From assembly GCA_033675265.1 (NCBI GenBank), contig JAUJYZ010000132.1:415001-479000 (forward strand): DNA of 64,000 bases. Direction: 5' to 3'. Each line of letters opens with the position of its first letter. Position 1 is the stretch's first letter. Shown piece after piece: positions 12,356 through 22,741 of this stretch. The DNA comes from Actinostola sp. cb2023. Its lineage: Eukaryota; Cnidaria; Anthozoa; Actiniaria; Actinostolidae. Under the pieces are notes generated by a model, which worked only from the letters and a program-made list of their open reading frames with translations, searched no databases and had not been told where the DNA came from. A program made the translations under genes and the position numbers.

Positions 12356-12781
12356 ATATGACAGGCTGTTATTTAGCTGTGTTAATGTTCATACACTGTT
12401 TAATTGATAGTCCTAACTACCGATACGAGCCATTAGGCCCATTCCCAATTCTCCGGTCCTGAACATCAAGGTCTTGCATACGTATGTTATATCAAAGGGG
12501 ACAACACTGACACTGGAAAAAACGCCCGCTCTTCAAAACTTGGAAATCTTCGTTGGAAGTTTCCAAGGTTTGAAGCTTGCGGTGTAGCTTGTGGTGTGTT
12601 GTAAAGTGGTGGTTGAAGGGTTGAGCTATAGCGATAATCACTTCGACACTTCTATACATCGTCATCGTCTAATGTACAGCAAGAGAATATGAAGCTTACC
12701 TCATATTCTCTTGATATACAGCTATTACCGACTGGACTATATCCGTTACCCCTTTTGCCCATCTCGCCTTCGTGAATCACG

Positions 12782-12804
12782 GTCAGGACCGTACCCAAAA
12801 TTCA

Positions 12805-12868
<64 letters not shown>

Positions 12869-12994
12869 ACGTATTTAACAGCAATAAATAACTGAACTAA
12901 AAATAGTACAGTTCTCAGTACTTTTTGGTATCTTTTTCACCTTGCTAGGGGGGCAACTGCCCCCCTCCCCTCCCCTGTGCTGTGTACGACCCTG
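12782..12994 (-). mobile_element. hAT-like MITE with 60-G tract (copy 1)
   Basis: The ends read CAGGACCGTAC and GTACGACCCTG, and the element is flanked by GAATCACG on both sides (12774-12781 and 12995-13002), an 8-bp duplication as made by hAT transposases. Inside are 60 G (12805-12864), then GTACGTATTTAACAGC, AGTACTTTTTGGTATC, and CTAGGGGGG near the right end. The same element lies inverted at 60825-60973. Homopolymer arms near the termini are shared by both copies, so they belong to the element rather than to its target. Confidence 0.8.
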
Positions 12995-13266
12995 GAATCA
13001 CGCGGTCGTGTCAAACAAAATGAGACCAAGTGAATGCAGTGACTGGTGATAATTATCACTATGTATTTATCTGGTATCATGTATAGATAATGACTGCTAA
13101 TATGAATATCATATAATAGAAGTACTTGCAGTATAAAAAAGAAGATAATAAGAAAAAAAGAATGATAATAATAAAAACTTTATAGATGATTTTTATCGAC
13201 GTTCCTGACGAGGTCTGCATAGGTGGGTTGTTTCAATCTCTGCAGGTACATGTGCATGTTTGTAAT

Positions 13267-16200
13267 CTAGTAATGGGAGATTGCAATCATGAAAGCAATT
13301 TGCACCAAAATCAGCATCAAAGCAGTCTTGCCATAACTGATTGTAGATCCACTCGTTGGTTTCTTGCTACGTGCGTACGCAAACAAGCTCTTGGCTACAG
13401 GATGCTCCTGGTCAATCTGCCATGTCATACATCGAAGGCTGCCTCCTAAAACTGGAATCTTTCCTGCATTATACACAGGGACTATATCTTTATAGGTGCT
13501 GTTCCTAAACGCGTCATAGGCTCTGTGATTACTGGTCTGATTTGCGAAGAAGGGAAGATAAACAGCGTTGTTTGTTACCAGAGAGTTTGCATATGAACCC
13601 TCAGCTGAAGTAAAACCAAATGACTTGCCTTTTTTGGAATAGCATGGCAACGGGATGACTTGGAGTTTGGGGAAGACATCGAGAACAGCTTGTTTCATGG
13701 CGTTGTAGAAAGGAGTGCCGTCAGCGTCGTCGAAAAGTGAAATCAGAAGAATATTTTTGTCTACAAATGAGACAACGCCATCGGCGTGTCCAGTCGTGTC
13801 TAGTGGATCGGGAATAACTGCCACTGTCCTGTTGATGTCACTCGCTAGCTTTTTAACGAGTTCTTCTTTGGTCATACTTGGGTTGTCTTTGTATGGTCTC
13901 GCGGTCGTAATGGCCATGTTGACTCCATTTTCTACAATATTACCTCCTTCGATCACAATACTGCTTTGTGTCGGCTCAGGAAGACCCACCATGCTGGCAA
14001 ACTTGTTGAAATTCCCCTCATCACGCTTCGCTATGCTTGCTGAGATGTACTGTGGCTTATATTTGAACTTGATTTGCTGTTTTGGCATGCAGGGAGGAAA
14101 GTCCCTCATCCACAAATCCAGAGACTGCTGCACTGGTACTTCAATGAGGTGAGCGTTGATGAAATTGTGGTGCTTGAGATATTTCAAGCCTGTTTTGTCG
14201 TGGATTATGAAAAGATGGTCTCTTCCTTTGGTTTGGTTATCCATTTCCATGACGAAGTCAGCAATTTTTTGTAGGTTGTCGAGATACTGAACATCGCTCT
14301 CGCCAGGAAGTGACACGACTATGACTTGTTTCTTGCTGTTCATACTAGATAATAAAGTAACTGTAAGTATGATGTAATATAAAGTATGTAAAGAAAGAAA
14401 CTACATCAGGTCTCCAAACAGAAACTATTCACAAGCTACAATCTTGGTTAAAAGTGAATGAGATGCCCACAGTACCATAAGGCTAGCTAACGTACATAAA
14501 CAGACTCAAGTTTCAATATCACAAGCCTCGTCTACACCTCCCCGTATGATACAGCACGTACGTTAGTCATTGCTTAGGGCGGGTAGGGGGAAAATATGAA
14601 TTTTAGCAAATTTTGGTCGGGGCAAGGCATTTCCGATGGATTAGAATGACCGAGTTCTGACATATACTGGGTGTATCTGCTGTATACGGGCGAATACCTA
14701 GCCTGCGTAGCCAGGCTCTAGGGGAAGGGAATGGGAGAGGGTGGCTATGCAGGCTAGTGAGTACCCCTAGACTGCGAGGGGTCCCAGTATTTTTCTAGGT
14801 CTTTATCTGTGTTTATGATCGTATCATCGATCAGACAGGCAGAGTATGTTGATATTAAGCAAGTCAAAAATCCCCTGGGTATCCTGGGTAGGGGTCAATA
14901 CTGATGATGGCGGTTCGATGATACGGACTACGAACGTAACTGGGACTCAGCCGCAGTCCAGTATCCCTCGGTCTGTACCATGGGGTAAAGAGAAGAGGGG
15001 GACTGTGCGTGATTTCTAGTTCTGATTCTTCAAAATGTAAGTGCACCAAGTGCAGTAAGTGCGAAGAGTGTGACGGGTGTCAGACAAATATATCCGTCAA
15101 GAAACGCTTGCAGTCTAACGGAGGTGAATCAACTACTCGGGAATAAATAATCGTCCTGCAGAAGTCCATGCATGGAGTTCTGTTATATCCGTGTCATCGT
15201 AATTACTCGGGCCCAGGCCGCAGGCCGCCCGAGTTAGAAAATGCGGATTTCGGTAGTAGTAGTAGTAGTAGTAGTTTTGTTCGGCTTCAAAATGACGAGT
15301 ATGCGACGTATTTAATCGTATCCGGAGTTTCAAGATTACTCCGCAGATTTGAAAAGATAAAGGAGACACAGGACTCAAGTAGATTATGAATCTTAGTTTT
15401 GAAAGCAGCTGTAGATCTTCAAGCTATTAAAAGGTCAGGATTCTAGTTCATCGTTCAATGACTAGAAGTGGTAAAAGGACTAGAAGCTCGCTTAAAATAT
15501 ATATTTTTTTAAACAAACGCGAGGCCGTTATCGGAACCATCTGACCTATGCAACCTCAAGACGTATCATGTTCGTACTCACCGGACTAATAGTCTCCCTC
15601 GTCACTCAACTGTCACTGATTGTCATGACGTCAGAGAAATTATATTGTATTGAAGAAGATGTCCTTGTTTTATTCGACGTTCGAACCGTAACTCGAACCC
15701 GAACTCGATTCCAAACTCGACGTTTCGGGATCTGAAGCTAGAGAGGGGACCTTTACACAAACTCATCAAAATCAAATCAATTGAACTCAAAGTCAAAAGG
15801 TAATCAAATGAACTCAAAGGCAAATCAAATGAACTCGACACATACATGTATATACATAGTCTCCCTCGTCACGCAACTGGCAGTCATTGTCAGGTCTCTC
15901 CTCGCGCAGCTGACATTGTCCTTGTTCTTCAACCAACTGGCATTCATTTTCAAGTACTTCCTCGAACAACTGACATTTTCCTTTTCACAATGCCCGAGTG
16001 AACGCTCATTGAGCGTCTTGTTCTCTTTAGACTATCCTACGGACAATGTCACAAAACAACTGGATCAGTAACAATAGTTGCGTGACTCGGTGTTTGTTCG
16101 CCCAAACCATTCAGTAAAGTGATAAGAATTAATGAATCAAGTTTACATAATGAATATGGCGATTGAACCACAGGAAGTCCAAGCTGTGGTTTTGTGGAGA

Positions 16201-17047
16201 ATATCGTAAAAATATTTTTTCCTGTAAATACTGTAATAAAAGACTTGAAACTGTGGTAGTGTCTTGTGGTCTTTAGTTACTATACCTGTACAAGACACTA
16301 CCACAGTTTCTATACCTGTACAAGACACTACCACAGTTTCAAGTCTTTTATTACAGTATTTACAGGAAAAAATATTTTTACGATATTCTCCACAAAACCA
16401 CAGCTTGGGCTTCCTGTGATTGAACGAGATTTCGAATTCCGCACTATCGGCTCATGCTATATGTGGAACCCGGTCAAGTCGGCCGAGTAAAATTATTCAA
16501 TCTGCTTCCTAATGTCAACATCACCCCCTGTTGTGCAAACCATGTGGAGACGCCTCGGTGTCACGCTATTCAGAAATAACAAAATGTATTCCTGATCACG
16601 AGTAGAATTCTTTCATCAGAGTTACGTGGTTGCAAAGCTAACAATAGTCTTATCGAGTAGGGATTAATATTTACTGCAATCATTAGATAGGACACATAAA
16701 TGAACGCTGACAGACTCACACCTCGTGCACTGATTATATAAATACTTCTGATAGAAAATCTGTGCTGATCAACAGAACTCAAAAGCGTGAACCGTAATGG
16801 TGGCACGGTTCACAACACGCGCTCAGTTATTGTGTAGTATGGTCGGTCAAAGATCGCTGAAAACCCGTATAACTCGGTACATATACTTGTATAATACATA
16901 CCTTTCATATCTTTTATTAGGATTGCGAACACAGTTGGTTTTATTTTCTACTCACCTCAAAGTAGGGTCGTCAGCCCAAACATGACCTTGTATGAACAAA
17001 CAGAGAATCATCAAGATTCGTACGATACTCATAGCAAAGGGTCTCAT
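13267..17047 (-). CDS. Secreted or GPI-anchored agmatine deiminase-like (PAD_porph family) protein, copy B; exons 16956-17047 and 13267-14344
   Basis: This is a paralogue of copy A on the same strand. Counting from MNSKK, catalytic residues are W-M-R-D81, G-G-N133-135, G-H186-A-D188 and C305. Upstream of this Met is TTATTATCTAG|T ATG, and exon 16956-17047 encodes a signal peptide (MRPFAMSIVRILMILCLF, then VWA|DD as a likely cleavage site) ending AG|GTGAGT. The intron position and phase are the same as in copy A, giving 389 residues. Unlike A, the C-terminus has a small-residue stretch (SGSTIS) followed by a hydrophobic tail (ALMLILVQIAFMIAI) reaching the stop. This suggests a GPI anchor signal or a tail anchor, so B may act at the cell surface. 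Substrate unknown: agmatine, free arginine derivatives or protein arginine are all possible for the family. Confidence 0.85.
14345..16160. other. Copy B intron: hairpins, no exon seen
   Basis: A hairpin at 14697-14757 pairs CTAGCCTGCGTAGCCAGGCT with its near inverse GGCTATGCAGGCTAG. A second GC-rich hairpin (CTCGGGCCCAGGCC ... GGCCGCCCGAG, 15207-15234) is followed by a GTA microsatellite and resembles 2402-2432. Near 15775-15840 a short tandem AAATCAAATGAACTC repeat occurs, and 15850-15985 carries loosely repeated CTCCTCG-CAACTGACATT phrases. None has coding support. Confidence 0.45.
16162..16425. mobile_element. Foldback element with CACAGG termini and 7-bp target duplication ATTGAAC
   Basis: The element 16169-16418 begins CACAGGAAGTCCAAGC and ends GCTTGGGCTTCCTGTG. 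Its arms of about 105 bp are nearly perfect, with AAGACACTACCACAGTTTC present as an extra tandem copy near the centre. ATTGAAC is repeated directly outside both ends (16162-16168 and 16419-16425). It belongs to the same family as the element at 9630-9962 and lies in the copy B intron. Confidence 0.85.
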
Positions 17048-17679
17048 CTATTGCAAACATGGCCTATAAAATAACTGACCTTGCAATGTCATATGACGTC
17101 ATCACTGTTTAAAATGAAGTCTCCAGGCTCTGCTCTTTCAACTCTCGCCGGTACGTTACCCGTACCCCCACGCACCCTGCGAACCCCCACTGATCAACCG
17201 GAAGTGTAAATAATTTCTGTTCGGAGTTTCATACCTTCATAGTTGGTATTCCCTGTGGATGAAGTAACCTCACAGGCTTTCTCTAATTACTGTATATATT
17301 AGTTTTTTAAATTGTTGTATGATATACAGCTATTTCAAAAAAGGTTGGTGAAGGTTTTGTTGCATCTTGCATGTTGCATCTTGCATACCAAGCCCGAAAT
17401 GCACTATGGGCGATGTGTATGGAGTCAGCGAAAGGTCACAACAATTATGGACTCTGGGAATTTTCCCAAACTTTGTCTTCGCAATATGGAGCAGGCATAT
17501 TTTCTTCTGTATGTGCATGCTGACATTATTTATCTATGATCCACAATACACAAGATTTCAAGATTTCAGAGCGCGCTATGGCGATGACGTGAGCGTACGT
17601 CCATTGAGTTATGGATGCACGCTCGCACACGCTAATTAGCCAATCAGAGCTCGCATTATGTCAATGCTATGGTATAACC

Positions 17680-17838
17680 CTCTCCCTCTCCCTCTCCCTC
17701 TCCCCCTCCCTCTCCTCTCCTCTCCCTCTCCCTCTCCCTCTCCCTCTCCCTCTCCCTCTCCCTCTCCCTCCTCCCTCTCCCTCTCCCTCTCCCTCTCCCT
17801 CTCCCTCTCCCTCTCCCTCTCCCTCTCCCTCTCCCTTT
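17680..17838. repeat. (CTCCCT)n microsatellite
   Basis: About 160 bp of CTCTCC hexamers with a few interruptions. The open frames in four registers here (for example 98 codons from 17611) come only from the hexamer periodicity. Confidence 0.9.
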
Positions 17839-17961
17839 CCCGGTGACATCACCGTTTGTTTACAACGCTCTCCACTGACAGCTGGGAAATCAGAGACATG
17901 CAATTAACAATTAGCAGGGAGTGGAACTGACACAAATAAGCTGTAATAAACTAAACTATCT

Positions 17962-18064
17962 GGCCTTGTAGCTAGCTCAGCTGGTATTAGCATTAATTGT
18001 ATTGTATTATTGCGGTATAGGTGATGAGTTCCGAGGTTCGTAGGTTCGAATCCCATCGTGGTCA
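17962..18064 (+). repeat. tRNA-like sequence (probable SINE head or tRNA pseudogene)
   Basis: An A-box-like TAGCTCAGCTGG (17973-17984) is followed after about 60 bp by the B-box GGTTCGAATCCC (18042-18053). The distance between the boxes is longer than in most tRNA genes, and the would-be acceptor stem (TGGCCTTG with CGTGGTCA) pairs poorly. It is more likely a tRNA-derived repeat than a functional tRNA gene. Confidence 0.55.
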
Positions 18065-18828
18065 GATGTTATTTCCCTTTCTCCTCTCTTCAGTTCTAGG
18101 GCTAACGCTAAGCTTAGTGCAGTTTATAGCACTTTCACCGAGATTCCCCGCTCTGAATCTCTATCTGTTTCACTACTGCATTCTATACACGGCTTCTTTT
18201 CCTAGTATTATCTATTTATATATCTAGTAGTAATCTAATAATTATTTACGCATTGGGGTCAAAGCATTTTTTTCACTGACTTCAATACATAGTGTAGTGA
18301 AAGTGGCGAGGAAGAATTTGATGTATTTCAGTCAATAACGACTAGAAACTAAAGGACATCCTCTGGTCGCTTTGTGTTTCACGGATCGAAAGTACATCTT
18401 GTACTGAAACAACAGAAAGAGAAATACTGCCGAAAACATCGAGTAATACTCTTTCAGTGGTGTTTTATTCTGTCTATTGGATGTTAGTTATGATAATAGC
18501 GTTAGTGGTTTGAAATAAGAGAGAGAGACAACAAACTGCATGGAAACCAGGAAGCCAGATAAACTGTAGACTCTCCAAAACTGTACAGGAAGCAATTTTA
18601 CTTATACTTCTTTCAGTTCAAAGTTTTTTATTCTCAAACGTGAAACCGCACCTTAGCTTTTTAAGCTGAATCAGTAATCTACATCAGTTTTAATTCGCGC
18701 GAGATTGTTATTGTAATCATTTCATTTATTTTTACTGCTCAGTTTAACAAATCGATTACGGATTTCCTCAGGGGAATTTCTATTCAAATTAGTTTATTCC
18801 AGTTTCAAGTTGTTATAAAGGTAGTTTT

Positions 18829-19017
18829 AAAGACGCATTTGTTTAGCCTCGATTCAGTGTAAATTACTCATCAATACGTACTCATCAATACCAACGAAAC
18901 TGAGAGTGAAAGACTCGGCTAATTTTAATTAGTCTTTCACTCTCAGTTTCGTTGGTATTGATGAGTACGTATTGATGAGTAATTTACACTGAATCGAGGC
19001 TAAACAAATGCGTCTTT
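18829..19017. mobile_element. Foldback element, about 85 bp arms
   Basis: AAAGACGCATTTGTTTAGCC at the left is mirrored at the right end. The arms run through CGATTCAGTGTAAATTACTC and TACCAACGAAACTGAGAGTG almost without mismatch, with a loop of about 20 bp (CTCGGCTAATTTTAATTAG). The ends lack the CACAGG motif, so this is a different family. Nothing is coded. Confidence 0.8.
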
Positions 19018-19304
19018 TGTCAAGGAGTACAAAGGTGTCTAAACAACTCGGAACTGGAGTATAGAGCCAGGATAAAATATACCTTCCCCCTAAGGAATTG
19101 AACTGCATCCTAACACGGCACATGTCGTGCTAGTCTGTCTCAGTAGGTCATTGCAACTTTTGGTCGGGCCGGCGCATTCATAATGAAAGACCTATTTTAA
19201 AAGCTTTAAACTTATTTAAGCGAGCTTGTTCACAAGACAGTGTGTTCCTGTAACTATGCTACTGTAGCTATATGAGGTATTTGTGAAAGCGAAAAATGTT
19301 TTAG

Positions 19305-21404
19305 AAAACGGAACAAACAGTCATCACGTCTAAGCTGACACACGTGGTCGGTGTACATATTATTGAAAGTGCACAGCAATCCGTCAGTCGAGGAAAAGTC
19401 GCCTTTGAAGACATCAAAACTGGACATAAAACTGTCGTTATGCAGGTATGACTAATTGTAAGCTATAATAACCTTTAACTATATACAGGCCACTAACAAG
19501 ACAAGTTGTAAAGTTCTAGAAAATGTCCTCTCAAACAGTGAAATTCGAATGATACGAAGTCACAGAAAAGCCTAATAATCTTCGTTTGCTTCAGCCTATA
19601 GTGAATTAACATGCGCCGGATCGTGAAGGATCATGGGAGTTTCTATTTGCATCCTTCATGAACGTACGCGTCTTGTACTAAACAAGATCATTGCGGTGAA
19701 ATAAATTCAAGAGACAATCAAAACGTAGTTGAATTGTCACTAGTCATCCCCATGATTCTCTGGGGTCGCACCTTCATTGAGCGATGTAAATAATTGAGAA
19801 AGCGAGTAAAGTGAATGTGACTAATCTAATAATGTATTGTAGGGGAAACAAGCCGCTCCAGTCATCGTCTACGAAAAAGACCGAGAAATTCCTGCTCCAG
19901 AGAACTATCAAATCTTAGCTGAGTATCAGAAAGGTGGCACACAGAAAGGCTTCCAACCTGGACATTACTTGAAGATTCAAGGAAATACAATCACTGCAGA
20001 TGGAAGGTCGGACGATGAAAACAGTTAGTATATACAGATATATTCTCTTATCGCCGTTTGAAATTCATGAATCATTGAAGCTATGACTGCAAGGATGTCT
20101 GGGTAAGAAGCTAGTAAATGAGCCAATCAATCTAATGTTTCTCGGCGGTCAGATGAATATCACTCCAAAAATGACCTGTCACCAAATGGATATTGCTTTT
20201 CTTTGTCACAACGCTTAAAAAAAGCTACGTCAAAATATTTCCATGGCAACTAGTAACCATAGCAACACATGTAATTGTCTACCTATTTCCCAGACTCCAG
20301 TTTTCGCAAAGCCACAGGAAGCCCAACTGCCTGGCTTTGGTCGGCGACACCTTTTATTATGTGTCGGGCCGAAAAGCCGATATCAAATCACCTTTTCCCT
20401 CCCCACCCACATGCAAATGCTAGGTCGCATATAACCTTGTTTTTGTTCTGTCATTATTCAGCTTATTTCAAAGTCGCTGCCTTTCATGACGACGGAGACC
20501 AATTGGTCTATATAGTTGATAAAGACGAACAACACTTTCTCGCCTTAAAATACAAGAATGGTAACCCAGAAATCTATGTCCAGCAGGTGAGTGTAGTGTG
20601 TGCAACTCATCCATTGCTGAATTGAGCGCGGTCTCACGCGGCCGTAAACTCCAAGCAATATGTTCGATTCACGCCAAAATTTTCCACAAAAAACTGCTCT
20701 AGCTAGTGAACAAACTTAGCCCTCGATCCAGCGTTTGCCATTCATTATATACAGCTTATTAGATGTTTTCTCGGGTATTACGGGCTGATATTTTACGAGT
20801 TGCGAACGTATTTTTCCGAGCCCGCAGGGCGAGGAAAAATGCGAGCAACGAGTAAAATGTCAGCCCGTAATAGCACCCGAGAAAACATCTACGAGAGGAT
20901 TTAGAGAATATAACTGTGACGTAGTTTTTATATCTGAATATGATTTTTTTGAGTTTTTTGAGTTTTTTGAGTTGTGAACAGGGCATTACGGATTTCTACA
21001 GGGCATTAACGCTCTCATATCGCCCTCAAAAATGACCAAATTTTGGTAAAATTACGTCACAGATATATTATAAATAGCTATATTGCCAAGGTGGAGCCAC
21101 TGTCTCAAATATTAACGAACAAACTTGGTATCATTATTGTCATTTGTTATTCTAGAAAAATGAACATGGTGATATTAGCAAATTGAGCATCGCTGAAGCC
21201 AAAGATAAAGGCATTGTCTTCGTGATGAACCATGTCACGATGGGAAACCATTTTGAAGTTCATCTCAAGCCATGGGTATCAACCATCAACAACGACCTCT
21301 ACTTGGCTTTTGAAGATGGCAAGGTCATGGATCCAGATTCCCCAGAGCTAAGAAATACTGAGAATAAAAAGTGCATATTCACTTTGATTCCAGTATATAA
21401 CTGA
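19305..21404 (+). CDS. Beta-trefoil-like protein (FGF/IL-1 fold candidate), 5' exon not found; exons 19305-19445, 19843-20023, 20462-20586, 21156-21404
   Basis: Four exons join in consistent phase with clean splice sites (TTTTAG|, GCAG|GTATGA, TTGTAG|, ACA|GTTAGT, TTCAG|, CAGCAG|GTGAGT, TTCTAG|) and end at TGA 21402-21404. They give at least 231 residues. The first exon, and so the start and any signal peptide, is not identified. The C-terminal two-thirds shows three similar units: GHYLKIQGNTITADG...TYFKVAAF, QHFLALKYKNGNPEI...GIVFVMNHV, and DLYLAFEDGKVMDPD...KCIFTLIPV. A threefold aromatic-Leu-x-hydrophobic / G / FxV pattern is the signature of a beta-trefoil, and LYLA...G is reminiscent of fibroblast growth factors. 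An extra N-terminal region precedes it. An AATAAA signal lies at 21550-21555. The fold is inference; the gene itself is well supported. Confidence 0.7.
20760..20891. repeat. Long palindrome in an intron of the trefoil-like gene
   Basis: TAGATGTTTTCTCGGGT at the left pairs with ACCCGAGAAAACATCTA at the right. The arms continue through TTACGGGCTGA and TTTTAC to a central GAGCCCGCAGGGCGAG. The whole 132 bp can fold into one hairpin. It resembles a foldback element. Confidence 0.8.
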
Positions 21405-21694
21405 AGAAAGCAACCGTGTTCTTTGCTACACTAGCTTATCTTCTGAAACACTATTGTGACGTTTTGTATCGCTAAGCTAATTAAAAAATGATGATCATAA
21501 TTCCATGCTTAAATCACAATTATTAACTGAGACAAGACATATCAGATTGAATAAACATGCAATGGTTTGGATTATTTTGAGTAATACATCCCATTATTAA
21601 TGTATCACGAGTCTTTTACGGTGGCCAGCGCCATTGTAGGAGGGGCAAAATAGACCGTAACTTAGATGGAATGCTACATCATTGCGCAATGCAC

Positions 21695-22355
21695 ATGTCG
21701 TACGTACTGCAATGCTCATATGTCGTGCTGCAATGCTCTATGTCGTACTACAATGCTCTATATCGTACTGCAATGCTCTATGTCGTACTACAATGCTCTA
21801 TGTCGTACTACAATGCTCTATATCGTACTGCAATGCTCTATGTCGTACTACAATGCTCTATGTCGTACTGCAAATATGCTCTGTCGTACTGCAATGCTCA
21901 TATGTCGTGCTGCAATGCTCATGTCGTGCTGCAATCAGTGCTCTATGTCGTACTGCAATGCTCTATGTCGTACTGCAATGCTCTATGTCGTACTGCAATG
22001 CTCTATGTCGTACTGCAATGCTCTCTGTCGTACTGCAATGCTCTATGTCGTACTGCAATGCTCTGTCGTACTGCAATGCTCTGTCGTACTGCAATGCTCT
22101 ATGTCGTACTGCAATACTCTATGTCGTACTGCAATGTTGTCGTACTGCAATGCTCTATGTCGTACTGCAATGCTCTCTGTCGTACTGCAATGCTCTATGT
22201 CGTACTGCAATGCTCTATGTCGTACTGCAATGCCATGCTCTATGTCGTACTGCAATGCTCTATGTCGTACTGCAATGCTCTATGTCGTACTGCAATGCTC
22301 TATGTCGTACTGCAATGCTCATGTCGTACTGCAATGCTCTATGTCGTATCACAAT
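21695..22355. repeat. 20-bp minisatellite (CTATGTCGTACTGCAATGCT)
   Basis: About 33 copies of a 20 bp unit, with variants lacking TAT or carrying CTA for CTG, lie between the convergent 3' ends of the trefoil-like gene and TBC1D5. Frames of 227-290 codons on the plus strand arise from the repeat and are not genes. Confidence 0.9.
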
Positions 22356-22741
22356 CGGTAATTGATTTTGTGGATCTTGCTCACAGTACATCAACCTTGA
22401 AGTCGATTAAAGCTTACATGTCGATTTATCAAAGGCAGCTTTCGACCGCTGGCATCGATAACATATGCGAACTTTGTGGAGACAAAAAAAAGAACTTCCA
22501 ACAAAGTAGCAAACAAAGGGTTAGCAGTACTGTCATTTACTAAGATTTATTTGCTTATTAAGTTTATGATTCTGGTTTCATTTGCTTCACTTGACGTTCG
22601 AGTGACTGGTAACCTAGCAACCACGTCCCCATGGTAACTCTTGATGGACCCCTAGTCAGGATATTTGATAATAGTGTTCAACACGGCAAAACACTCAAGC
22701 GAAGCTAAGAGATTTTAGATGTTAGTGTCATAATGAAATGA

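Noticed and set aside
17962..18064. Functional tRNA gene
   Set aside because: A and B boxes are present, but the spacing is long and the acceptor stem does not pair well; more like a tRNA-derived repeat.
21666..22543. Overlapping 227-290 codon frames
   Set aside because: All three plus frames are open because of a 20-bp repeat; the residues are just MSYCNAL, VVLQCS and CRTAML cycles.
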